The position numbers and the translations under genes are program-made. This document shows, one piece after another, positions 26,195 to 34,294 of a stretch of DNA of 64,000 nt. The stretch is from Providencia alcalifaciens (GTDB lineage Bacteria; Pseudomonadota; Gammaproteobacteria; Enterobacterales; Enterobacteriaceae): assembly GCF_915403165.1 (NCBI RefSeq), contig NZ_OU659204.1, forward strand, positions 558,001-622,000, read 5' to 3'. Positions within the stretch are counted from its first letter, which is position 1. Each line of letters begins with the position of its first letter. A model generated the notes under the pieces. That model had not been told where the DNA came from, searched no databases, and saw nothing but the letters and a program-made list of their open reading frames with translations.

Positions 26195-27112
26195 ATGATG
26201 GAACTGACTTTCTTGGGTACTAGCGCAGGTGTGCCAACAAAAGAGCGCAATGTCACCAGTATGATATTAAATTTAGTCGGTATCCGTAAAAGCTACTGGC
26301 TCTTTGACTGTGGCGAAGGTACCCAGCACCGAATTTTAAATAGCCCCTTTAAAACACCTAAAATCGAGAAGATTTTTATTACCCATTTACACGGTGACCA
26401 TATTTTTGGTTTACCGGGATTGCTGTGTAGTCGTTCTATGGGGGGAACGACGGATCCCTTGAGACTATATGGACCAAAAGGGTTGAAGCAGTATGTGGAA
26501 ACCGTTTTATCAGTGAGCGACTCCTATATGACTTATCCTCTTGAAATTGTAGAAATTGAGGCAGGTAAGTTATTTGATGATGGGGAGCTAATTGTCACAG
26601 CGTATCGGTTGGATCACCGCGTAGAATGTTATGGCTATCGTATTGAAGAGCATCCAAAACCGGGGGCGCTAAATGTGCAAAAACTGGAGCAAGATGGGAT
26701 CCCTCGCGGGCCTTGGATGCAGGCGCTGAAAAAGGGTGAAGTTATTGAGCTAGAAGATGGCCGTATCGTGAATGGGGCTGACTACCTTGGTGAGCCAGTT
26801 GCAGGTAAAGTGGTCGCGATTTTTGGGGATACTATTCCAACACCAGACGCGTTGTTATTGGCAAAAAATGCCGATGTGATGGTGCATGAAACGACGTTAG
26901 AAGTGGCGCTAGAGGCGAAAGCCAATGAACATGGGCACTCTTCTACCCGCCAAGCGGCGCAGCTAGCCAAACAAGCGGGGGTAAAACGGTTTATTGCGAC
27001 GCATATCAGTGGGCGTTATGGACCTGATGAAATTCCACGTTTACTGGCGGAGTGCCAAGCTGAGTTTCCTGAGACGCAAATAGCGGAAGATTATTTGACG
27101 GTGAGAGTTTAG
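26195..27112 (+). CDS. rnz: Ribonuclease Z / tRNase Z (ElaC)
   Basis: A 305-aa metallo-beta-lactamase-fold nuclease. The zinc motif THLHGDH (residues 63-69) and later His/Asp ligands ([28 protein letters not shown]) are present, along with the ElaC-type flexible arm region ([21 protein letters not shown]). It trims tRNA 3' trailers in organisms lacking an encoded CCA, or acts as RNase BN in enterobacteria. Good RBS AAGGAATT. It is 33 bp downstream of rtcR in the same direction, so co-transcription with the RNA-repair regulator is possible. Confidence 0.93.
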   Translation: MMELTFLGTSAGVPTKERNVTSMILNLVGIRKSYWLFDCGEGTQHRILNSPFKTPKIEKIFITHLHGDHIFGLPGLLCSRSMGGTTDPLRLYGPKGLKQYVETVLSVSDSYMTYPLEIVEIEAGKLFDDGELIVTAYRLDHRVECYGYRIEEHPKPGALNVQKLEQDGIPRGPWMQALKKGEVIELEDGRIVNGADYLGEPVAGKVVAIFGDTIPTPDALLLAKNADVMVHETTLEVALEAKANEHGHSSTRQAAQLAKQAGVKRFIATHISGRYGPDEIPRLLAECQAEFPETQIAEDYLTVRV

Positions 27113-27123
27113 TTTTGAAGCAA

Positions 27124-27241
27124 TCGACACGCATAAGGAAAACGTGTCGAAAAACTGACAGAAAATGTACATATAGGAAAATCGTGTCGATTCAATCGAC
27201 ACATAGATATGAAATGTCGATTTTTATTGTAAAAATCGACA
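27124..27241. repeat. Three consecutive TCGACA dyads between rnz and deoR
   Basis: In the 154 bp between the convergent genes there are three perfect inverted repeats built on the same core. They are TCGACACG/CGTGTCGA (27124-27131 and 27143-27150), GTGTCGATT/AATCGACAC (27184-27202, 1-nt centre), and TGTCGATTTTTA/TAAAAATCGACA (27215-27241, 3-nt loop). The last has T and A runs and may act as bidirectional terminator. The repeated core suggests a protein-binding or RNA-hairpin array. Confidence 0.7.
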
Positions 27242-27266
27242 TATAAAGATGAAGGGATATATCGTA

Positions 27267-28046
27267 CTAGTAAATCACTTTCACAAACCCATTGCGGCAG
27301 TAAGTTTCGTACTCATCACTCAGCTGTCGGTTTGTCACTATCACATCAAACTGGGACAGTTCGCCCATATTGGCGGTCGCCACTTCATCAAACAGATTGT
27401 AAGGCGCTAATAAAATCTTACGGATAGATTTTTCCATACCTTTCTTTTTCATCGGTAAATCATCGAGATTATAGCAAGTCACCCCGTAGGTGCTGTGAAC
27501 CCCAGTGGCAGACATAAATGCTTTTTTGGGGTTAATGGAATCGAGTAAAGAGGGCAGCGTAGGGCTGTAAAAAGAATCACTTTTTGGGCGATATTCTCCA
27601 CCACACAGTAGCGCTGTGGCATTTTTTTTCTGGCTCAATGCGAGAAAAACGTTATGAGAATAACAAATTCCGGTAAAGCTAATTTCTTCTGGAATTAAGG
27701 CTATCAAGGTCGCCATTTCGATGCCATTGTCGAAAAAGATCACATCGTCTTCACTGACCATACTGGCGGCTAAATTTGGGATATACAGGTCTTCAGTTTG
27801 ATCTGGCGTGAAAATATCGGCATGAGGTTCGTGAGGGGCTAAGGTGGTAGGTTGAGTGACAGAAACAATATAGCCACCAAGCAGTGACATCGGGATAGGG
27901 CCTTCGGTATCCGCATTAAGATCTCGACGAATGGTCATTTCAGAGACTTCGAGTATTCTCGCGGCTTCTTTAAGATGAATGCGTCCTGAACGTTTAATAC
28001 ATTCACTTAATCGGCGAAGGCGTTCTTTTTGTTTAGTTTCTATCAC
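27267..28046 (-). CDS. deoR: Deoxyribose operon repressor DeoR
   Basis: Start taken at GTG 28046 (AAAGGA 7 nt upstream), giving 259 aa, close to the 252 aa of E. coli DeoR. Its beginning, VIETKQKERLRRLSECIKRSGRIHLKEAARILEVSEMTIRRDL, follows E. coli DeoR closely, including the helix-turn-helix VSEMTIRRDL and LLGGYIV after it. The rest is the sugar-phosphate-sensing isomerase-like domain. DeoR represses deoxyribose/deoxynucleoside genes and is released by deoxyribose-5-phosphate. It follows deoC on the minus strand (47 bp between deoC stop and this start). A longer frame from 28103 overlaps deoC and has no RBS. Confidence 0.85.
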   Translation of the reverse strand: MIETKQKERLRRLSECIKRSGRIHLKEAARILEVSEMTIRRDLNADTEGPIPMSLLGGYIVSVTQPTTLAPHEPHADIFTPDQTEDLYIPNLAASMVSEDDVIFFDNGIEMATLIALIPEEISFTGICYSHNVFLALSQKKNATALLCGGEYRPKSDSFYSPTLPSLLDSINPKKAFMSATGVHSTYGVTCYNLDDLPMKKKGMEKSIRKILLAPYNLFDEVATANMGELSQFDVIVTNRQLSDEYETYCRNGFVKVIY

Positions 28047-28092
28047 CCTGCAATCCTTTTTATGATGGCGCGGACGAACCGCGCCCCGTTGT

Positions 28093-28761
28093 TTAGTAGT
28101 CACTTGGAGTGATATTTTCTCCAGTCACAATTGAGACACTTGCGCTTGCGCCAACACGGTTAGCACCCGCTTCAATCATTTTAATTGCGGTTTCGCGAGT
28201 ACGAACGCCGCCAGATGCTTTAACGCCAATTTCATTACCAACGACTTTGCGCATCAAGGCAACATGATGCTCGGTGGCACCCATTGTACTGAATCCTGTT
28301 GAAGTTTTCACAAAACCAACTTTCATTGTGCGGCAAATTTCACAAACTTGTGTGATTTCTTCATCAGTTAACAGGCAGTTCTCTAAAATAACTTTCAAAG
28401 TGGCATCACCACAAGCGGAAAATACCGCTTCGATATCACGACGAACGAACTCTAAATCACCGCTTTTTAGCATGCCAACGTTGATAACCATATCCACTTC
28501 ATCAGCACCACGGCGTACCGCTTCTGCTGCTTCAAATGCTTTAGTTTCTGTTAAACCAGCACCTAATGGGAATCCTACCACACAGCAAACTTTTACATCG
28601 CTATCTTTTAAGCATTCATTTGCAAGTGGAACATAACCGGTATTAACACACACAGAGGCAAAGTGGTATTGCGCAGCTTCTGCACATAACTTTTTGATAT
28701 CACTGACAGTTGCGTCTGCGGCTAATAATGTGTGATCAATATATTTCGCTAAATCTTGCAT
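28093..28761 (-). CDS. deoC: Deoxyribose-phosphate aldolase
   Basis: From ATG 28761 (AGGAAGG 6 nt upstream) the product is 222 aa, starting [18 protein letters not shown], a class I DERA. The Schiff-base lysine lies in [10 protein letters not shown] and the proton-relay lysine in [21 protein letters not shown] is also typical. It splits 2-deoxyribose-5-phosphate into acetaldehyde and glyceraldehyde-3-phosphate, the step after the kinase encoded divergently. The 27 extra residues of the longer open frame are not family-like and were removed. Confidence 0.95.
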   Translation of the reverse strand: MQDLAKYIDHTLLAADATVSDIKKLCAEAAQYHFASVCVNTGYVPLANECLKDSDVKVCCVVGFPLGAGLTETKAFEAAEAVRRGADEVDMVINVGMLKSGDLEFVRRDIEAVFSACGDATLKVILENCLLTDEEITQVCEICRTMKVGFVKTSTGFSTMGATEHHVALMRKVVGNEIGVKASGGVRTRETAIKMIEAGANRVGASASVSIVTGENITPSDY

Positions 28762-28898
28762 TTTATACCTTCCTATATAATGAAAATTAGGATAAACGTG
28801 GGTTAGATAACAATGAATGAGGAAATGTGGCAGATGTAACACTTGATCATTCGTTATTCGAGATCCTAATCACAAATGATATTTTTGCAACATGATAA

Positions 28899-28914
28899 TG
28901 TTAGAATCATATCA
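28899..28914. promoter_or_regulatory. Candidate DeoR operator between deoC and deoK
   Basis: TGTTAGAATCATATCA matches the known DeoR 16-bp palindrome TGTTAGAATTCTAACA fully in the left half and at 5 of 8 positions in the right half. A small inverted repeat AACAT-GATA-ATGTT overlaps its left end (28889-28902). It lies 30 bp ahead of deoK and could control both divergent units. Confidence 0.6.
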
Positions 28915-28944
28915 TTATGTGATTTATTTAACACGAGGGACGTC

Positions 28945-29865
28945 ATGGATATAGCAGTTATCGGTTCAAATATGGTCGATTTGATCACTTACATCGACCA
29001 AATGCCAAAAGAGGGTGAAACCCTCGAAGCGCCAGCATTCAAAATTGGTTGTGGCGGTAAAGGCGCAAACCAAGCGGTTGCAGCGGCAAAATTGAACTCA
29101 AAAGTGATTATGTTAACCAAAGTCGGTGACGATATTTTTGCGGATAATACCATTCGTAATCTTGAGTCCTACGGCATCAATACCCGTTATGTAGAAAAGG
29201 TACCTTGTACATCGAGCGGTGTTGCCCCGATTTTTGTCAACCAAAATTCGTCTAACAGTATTTTGATTGTCAAAGGAGCGAATAAATTCTTATCTCCAGA
29301 AGATATCGACCGCGCTGCGGAAGATCTGAAAAAATGCAAATTGATCGTATTGCAGCTGGAAGTACAGCTGGAAACGGTTTACCACGCGATTGCTTTCGGG
29401 AATAAGCACAACATTCCTGTGTTACTTAACCCTGCGCCAGCACAACGCGCACTGGATTTAGATTACGCATGCCGTTGTGATTTCTTTGTACCGAATGAAA
29501 CCGAGTTAGAGATTCTGACCAATATGCCTGTGGACACCATGGATGACGTGCGTCGTGCTGCACAATCCCTGTTAGACAAAGGCTTGAAAAACCTGATTGT
29601 CACTTTAGGTGATAAAGGTGCGCTATGGATGACTCGCGATAGTGAGCTGTTCATTCCGGCTATCAAAGTTAACGCGATTGATACCAGTGGTGCTGGCGAT
29701 GCGTTTATCGGCTGCTTCTCTCATTATTATGTCCACACTGGAAATATCGAGGAAGCGATGAAAAAAGCGGTTCTATTCTCGGCTTTTAGTGTAACCGGAA
29801 AAGGTACGCAATCTTCTTACCCAAGTATCGAGCAGTTCAGTGAGTTTGTGCAGTTGAATAATTAG
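28945..29865 (+). CDS. deoK: Deoxyribokinase (PfkB family)
   Basis: From ATG 28945 (GAGGGA upstream) the product is 306 aa. PfkB/ribokinase motifs are GCGGKGANQAVAAAKL near residue 42 and the catalytic-base motif DTSGAGDAFIG near residue 247. Sequence alone allows ribokinase, but the next two genes are DeoP- and DeoX-like and the divergent genes are deoC and deoR. The set matches the Salmonella deoxyribose operon, so phosphorylation of 2-deoxyribose to its 5-phosphate is the best assignment. Confidence 0.85.
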   Translation: MDIAVIGSNMVDLITYIDQMPKEGETLEAPAFKIGCGGKGANQAVAAAKLNSKVIMLTKVGDDIFADNTIRNLESYGINTRYVEKVPCTSSGVAPIFVNQNSSNSILIVKGANKFLSPEDIDRAAEDLKKCKLIVLQLEVQLETVYHAIAFGNKHNIPVLLNPAPAQRALDLDYACRCDFFVPNETELEILTNMPVDTMDDVRRAAQSLLDKGLKNLIVTLGDKGALWMTRDSELFIPAIKVNAIDTSGAGDAFIGCFSHYYVHTGNIEEAMKKAVLFSAFSVTGKGTQSSYPSIEQFSEFVQLNN

Positions 29866-30026
29866 TATTAACCATCTTTCAAGCGCCAGAAGCATTACCT
29901 GTACCCACAATATTTGCTCTGAATTTGAATGATGTTGAGCATGACCGGTTGAAATAAAGGTTGCCGTTAGAGCACTAAAGCCTGTTTAACCGGTTAAAAA
30001 TATAATAAAAACGATTAAGGGTTAAT

Positions 30027-31334
30027 ATGAACATCAAAAATATTACTCAGTTACCAGATGGTTACCTGAGCAGAACACCTATATTCCAATTTATCCTACT
30101 TTCCTGCTTATTTCCGCTCTGGGGATGCGCAGCAGCACTGAATGATATTTTAATCACACAGTTTAAAAGCGTTTTTGAACTCAGTAACTTTGCCTCTGCA
30201 TTAGTGCAAAGTGCGTTTTATGGCGGTTACTTTTTGATTGCTATCCCTGCCTCACTGGTTATCAAGAAAACCAGCTATAAATACGCGATTATGATCGGGC
30301 TTATTTTGTATATCGCGGGTTGTTCCATGTTCTTCCCTGCGTCTCATATGGCGACTTACACCATGTTCTTAGCCGCGATTTTTGCTATCGCGATTGGATT
30401 AAGTTTCCTTGAAACCGCTGCGAACACTTACAGTTCGATGATTGGTCCAAAGCAGTATGCGACTCTGCGTCTGAATATTAGCCAAACTTTCTACCCAATC
30501 GGTGCCGCGGGCGGGATCTTACTGGGTAAATATTTAGTGTTCTCAGAAGGTGAAAGCTTACAAAATCAAATGGCGGGAATGGACGCAACACAGCTTCATG
30601 AATTCCGTCTGGCTATGTTAGAAAATACCCTCGAACCATACCGCTATATGATCATGGTTTTGGTCGTGGTCATGATTCTGTTTTTACTGACTAAATTCCC
30701 GAAATGTAAAGTGGCAGAAACGGTGGATCATAAACGTCCTTCTGCACTGGATACCTTAAAATATTTAGCCAAAAACAGCCGCTTTAGAAAAGGGATCATC
30801 GCCCAGTTCTTATATGTGGGCATGCAAGTTGCAGTGTGGTCGTTCACCATCCGCTTAGCGCTGGAAATGGGGGATATCAACGAGCGAGATGCCTCTAACT
30901 TTATGGTGTACAGCTTCGCCTGTTTCTTCATTGGTAAGTTTATTGCCAACATCTTAATGACTCGCTTTAACGCCGATAAAGTACTGATTATCTATTCGAT
31001 TATTGGTGTGCTGTTCCTGGTGTATGTGGCCTTTATGCCAAGCTTCACCGCAGTGTATGCGGCAGTATTAGTGAGTATTCTGTTTGGACCATGCTGGGCA
31101 ACTATCTATGCCGGCACTTTGGAAACCGTCGACAACGAGCATACTGAAATGGCGGGTGCGGTGATTGTAATGGCGATTGTGGGTGCGGCAGTTGTGCCTG
31201 CTATTCAAGGTTATGTCGCGGATATCACCCACTCTCTGCAACTCTCTTTCTTAGTTTCAATGTTGTGCTTCGTCTACGTGGGCATTTACTTCGTTGGCGA
31301 ACGTCGCTTTAAAGCTAAACAACAAGCCAAATAA
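30027..31334 (+). CDS. deoP: 2-Deoxyribose permease (FucP-family MFS transporter)
   Basis: A 435-aa major-facilitator protein of the FucP (fucose:H+ symporter) family with about 12 membrane helices. The N terminus FQFILLSCLFPLWGCAAALNDILITQFKSVFELSNFASALVQSAFYGGYF is typical of that family, with N-D in helix 1 corresponding to the sugar-contact region. It lies downstream of deoK and upstream of deoX, so deoxyribose is the inferred substrate. A hairpin follows the stop codon. Confidence 0.85.
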   Translation: MNIKNITQLPDGYLSRTPIFQFILLSCLFPLWGCAAALNDILITQFKSVFELSNFASALVQSAFYGGYFLIAIPASLVIKKTSYKYAIMIGLILYIAGCSMFFPASHMATYTMFLAAIFAIAIGLSFLETAANTYSSMIGPKQYATLRLNISQTFYPIGAAGGILLGKYLVFSEGESLQNQMAGMDATQLHEFRLAMLENTLEPYRYMIMVLVVVMILFLLTKFPKCKVAETVDHKRPSALDTLKYLAKNSRFRKGIIAQFLYVGMQVAVWSFTIRLALEMGDINERDASNFMVYSFACFFIGKFIANILMTRFNADKVLIIYSIIGVLFLVYVAFMPSFTAVYAAVLVSILFGPCWATIYAGTLETVDNEHTEMAGAVIVMAIVGAAVVPAIQGYVADITHSLQLSFLVSMLCFVYVGIYFVGERRFKAKQQAK

Positions 31335-31348
31335 TTAACTGTTACTCA

Positions 31349-31369
31349 GGGTAGGCGTTACGCCTACCC
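31349..31369 (+). terminator. Intercistronic hairpin deoP-deoX
   Basis: A perfect 9-bp stem GGGTAGGCG/CGCCTACCC with a 3-nt loop sits between deoP and deoX. Only a weak T-run follows (ATCTTT), so it may attenuate, or protect the mRNA, rather than fully terminate. Confidence 0.55.
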
Positions 31370-31385
31370 ATCTTTACCTCAAACC

Positions 31386-32414
31386 GTGAGTATGACAATG
31401 AACACAATTATCCCGTTACATAAACGCTTATTTACGGAAAAACCGACCTTAGTTTTGAAAAATAGCCAGTTTTCCGTTTCCGCATTTGTCTATCAATCTG
31501 GCGTGCAAGGGCTGCGTGTTGAAAACTCGCAGGGGCACTTAACCATTTTGCCATTTTTAGGGCAGATGATTTGGGATGCTGAGTTTTGCGGGCAAAATCT
31601 GAAAATGGAAAATATGTTTTCAGAACCCAAGCCTGTTCCAACCGTGATTGAAACCTATGGCTGCTTCGCCTTCCATTCTGGAATAATCAGTAATGGTTGC
31701 CCATCACCAGAAGATAATCACCCACTACACGGGGAAATGCCCTGCGCACCGATGGATAGCGCATGGCTTGAATTGACAGAAAACAGCCTTAAAGTGTGTG
31801 GCGAATATGAGTATGTGATGGGCTTTGGCCATCATTATTGTGCGTCGCCATTTGTGCAATTACATACCGATAGTGCGCTGTTTGATATTCATATGTCCGT
31901 CACTAACTTGGCATCAGTGCCAATGCCGCTCCAATATATGTGCCATATGAACTATGCCTATGTGGACGACGCCACTTTAACGCAGAATATTCCTGAGCAG
32001 GCGATTAAGCTGCGTGAGTCTATTCCGGGGCATGTGCATCCAACCCAAAAGTGGCTCGATTTTAACCAAGCTCTTAAGTGTGGCGAAGTGAAGCTAAATC
32101 AACTGAATCAGCCGCAAATGTGTGACCCTGAAATTGTCTTCTTTATGGATAATTTGAGCCAATACACTGCAAATCCTGAATTTAAGATGACTTCGCCAGC
32201 AGGCAATACGTTTGTGACCCGGTTTAAAGCCAATGAACTAAATTATGCGACTCGCTGGATTTTATATAATGGCGATCAAAAAGTGGGGGCATTTGTGTTG
32301 CCAGCAACCTGTCGCCCAGAAGGGTTTATTGCTGCGAAAAATAACCAAACGTTGATTTGGTTGGCGGCGGGAGAAAACCGTCAATTTACCGTGACGACGG
32401 GCGTCGAACAGTAA
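31386..32414 (+). CDS. deoX: DeoX-like protein (DUF4432, aldose-1-epimerase-like)
   Basis: A 342-aa protein of the DUF4432 family, related to aldose 1-epimerases (galactose mutarotase fold), shown by HSGIISNGCPSPEDNHPLHGEMPCAP and HHYCASPFVQL. In Salmonella a gene of this kind ends the deoxyribose operon. It may mutarotate or handle deoxyribose, but its reaction is not proven. A tandem start MSMTMNT is possible; the second ATG (31392 region) also lies near weak RBS sequence. It ends at a terminator. Confidence 0.75.
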   Translation: MSMTMNTIIPLHKRLFTEKPTLVLKNSQFSVSAFVYQSGVQGLRVENSQGHLTILPFLGQMIWDAEFCGQNLKMENMFSEPKPVPTVIETYGCFAFHSGIISNGCPSPEDNHPLHGEMPCAPMDSAWLELTENSLKVCGEYEYVMGFGHHYCASPFVQLHTDSALFDIHMSVTNLASVPMPLQYMCHMNYAYVDDATLTQNIPEQAIKLRESIPGHVHPTQKWLDFNQALKCGEVKLNQLNQPQMCDPEIVFFMDNLSQYTANPEFKMTSPAGNTFVTRFKANELNYATRWILYNGDQKVGAFVLPATCRPEGFIAAKNNQTLIWLAAGENRQFTVTTGVEQ

Positions 32415-32437
32415 ATTTTGTTTTTGAGTTTTTTATG

Positions 32438-32462
32438 AGGCTGCCAATATGCAGCCTTTTTA
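32438..32462. terminator. Terminator after deoX
   Basis: AGGCTGC and GCAGCCT form a 7-bp stem with a 6-nt loop followed by TTTTTATT. It reaches the stop codon of the converging DUF2750 gene, so it probably serves both. Confidence 0.8.
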
Positions 32463-32867
32463 TTCATATTGCTGACACTCTTCTTGTAAGTCATCGAGTA
32501 CGCTTTGAGCATTAAATGTAGGGGTACCCTTGCCATTGGGTAGCATCATAATTGCCGTTTTTATATTAGCGCTCGCCATGTCAGGTAATACTTCCATCAT
32601 TACATGTTCCAACGTCATAGGAAGCGGGTAACATCCGCTCCATTCATCGGTTAAGCATAATTCGGCATACTCTTTTGCGACCCACAACGGTAAAAATAAA
32701 CACTGGCTATCATCTTGTGCCGTGACTAAGCCATCATGGTTACCCAATGTCCATACTTGCTCCCAGTCCGCAACCTTGCCGATAAAATAGTCATATCGTT
32801 GATGAGGATTCAGCAGTAGAACATTTTGGATTTCTTGTTTTTTAGGTGAAAAATAGATGCTGTTCAT
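32460..32867 (-). CDS. DUF2750 domain protein
   Basis: A 135-aa soluble acidic protein. The stretch RYDYFIGKVADWEQVWTLGNHDGLVTAQDD followed by FLPLWVAKEYAELCLTDEW is characteristic of the DUF2750 family, whose members are short and of unknown function. No signal peptide or membrane segment. It converges with deoX and is divergent from the mechanosensitive channel gene; neither neighbour suggests a role. Confidence 0.72.
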   Translation of the reverse strand: MNSIYFSPKKQEIQNVLLLNPHQRYDYFIGKVADWEQVWTLGNHDGLVTAQDDSQCLFLPLWVAKEYAELCLTDEWSGCYPLPMTLEHVMMEVLPDMASANIKTAIMMLPNGKGTPTFNAQSVLDDLQEECQQYE

Positions 32868-33009
32868 TATTAGACTACCTGAAAAGTAATTGATAATTAT
32901 TGAGAAAATTAAATGAATAATTGATATCTTAGCAGTTATTCACTCACTATTTAGAGTGTTATATTTTACACAGCAAATTGGTTTTCAATGTCAGTTTAGG
33001 GCAATAGAC

Positions 33010-34023
33010 ATGATAGAAGCACTACTTGAAAAATATGCCATTGGCATGACCATCATTGCCGTCTGTTTAGCGTTGTATTTGCTTTTTGAAGTTTTACACA
33101 AGCGGCACAAACATAAGCGAAAAAGCATTTTGGTGCATGTGATCCAAACCATGGTGCTATGCGTGATGGTGTTGGTGGCGGCTCAATCTGTGGATATGGC
33201 AGCCAGTGATTTTGATTTAACCTTTATTTCAACACCACTGATTAATTTAGTCGCCATATCGGTGATAGCATTGATTATCACGCGAAAATTCTTTCAGTTG
33301 GTTAACCGCTTAGAGAAAAAACAGATTAAAAAAGGCAGTGACCCAACTTCTGCTAGGATTATTGCGCGAGTATTTAAGACGGCGGTCATCGTCGTCATTA
33401 TGCTGCTATTTGGCGAACATTTTGGCATGAGTTTGTCAGGATTGATGGCATTTGGGGGCATTGGCGGTATCGCCATCGGTATGGCGGGTAAAGATATTCT
33501 GAGTAACTTTTTCTCAGGGATCATGCTCTATTTCGACCGCCCGTTTAATATTGGGGATTGGGTCAGCTCACCGGATAGAAATATTGAAGGGACAGTCGTT
33601 GAAATTGGCTGGCGGATCACTAAGATTGTCACGTTTGACCATCGCCCGCTCTATATTCCTAACTCGCTGTTTTCTTCCATTAGCGTTGAAAACCCGGGGC
33701 GCATGACTAATCGACGGATTAAAACGGAAATCGGTTTACGTTATGAAGATTCTGACAAAGTCAGCGCGATTGTGGACGATATTCGCACCATGCTGAAGCA
33801 AGATGAAAATATCGATACAGGGCAAACCTTGTTGGTCTATTTCGATGCGTTTGCTGATTCTTCCCTGAATATTATGGTGTACTGCTTTACGAAAACCACC
33901 GTTTGGGCAGAATGGCTGGATGCACAGCAAGCAGTCTATTTGAAAATTATTGAGATAGTTAAGCGTCACAATGCGGACTTTGCGTATCCATCTCAAACTC
34001 TGTACGTGGAAAGAAACAAGTAA
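33010..34023 (+). CDS. ynaI: Low-conductance mechanosensitive channel, YnaI type (MscS family)
   Basis: From ATG 33010 (AGGG 8 nt upstream) the product is 337 aa. It has several N-terminal membrane helices, then the pore helix and MscS domain: [46 protein letters not shown], and [21 protein letters not shown]. These segments are very close to E. coli YnaI (343 aa). It opens on membrane tension to release solutes during hypo-osmotic shock. The open frame extends to a GTG at 32956, but that extension is not family-like. It is a single-gene unit. Confidence 0.85.
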   Translation: MIEALLEKYAIGMTIIAVCLALYLLFEVLHKRHKHKRKSILVHVIQTMVLCVMVLVAAQSVDMAASDFDLTFISTPLINLVAISVIALIITRKFFQLVNRLEKKQIKKGSDPTSARIIARVFKTAVIVVIMLLFGEHFGMSLSGLMAFGGIGGIAIGMAGKDILSNFFSGIMLYFDRPFNIGDWVSSPDRNIEGTVVEIGWRITKIVTFDHRPLYIPNSLFSSISVENPGRMTNRRIKTEIGLRYEDSDKVSAIVDDIRTMLKQDENIDTGQTLLVYFDAFADSSLNIMVYCFTKTTVWAEWLDAQQAVYLKIIEIVKRHNADFAYPSQTLYVERNK

Positions 34024-34040
34024 CCTCGTCATCCTAAAAA

Positions 34041-34088
34041 ATTAACCGACTGATCCACTGTCATGAGTGTCTGTTTTGGTCGGTTAAT
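34041..34088 (+). terminator. Inverted repeat after ynaI-like gene
   Basis: A perfect 10-bp repeat ATTAACCGAC/GTCGGTTAAT with a 28-nt loop lies 17 bp after the stop codon. A T-rich stretch follows 15 nt later. It is probably a terminator, though the loop is long. Confidence 0.45.
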
Positions 34089-34294
34089 CTGCAAATAATT
34101 TATTTTTTATAGTTTATGACTAAAAAGCCTGTGAGGTTGTCTGGAAATTTTTATACTATTAACCAGTAAGTTATAAAAAATATTTACCCTAGGCAAAACT
34201 GAATAGTTTTGCATTAATTCTGACTATTTCAATCTCAGTATCTATCAAGTATATTGAGCCCCTCTTTACCTCGCTAACCAAGAGCCAGACTGCT

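Noticed and set aside
28918..28935. CRP-like site TGTGATTTATTTAACACG ahead of deoK
   Set aside because: Only the left half is good and it is 10 bp from the start codon, overlapping the RBS region; too close for an activator site.
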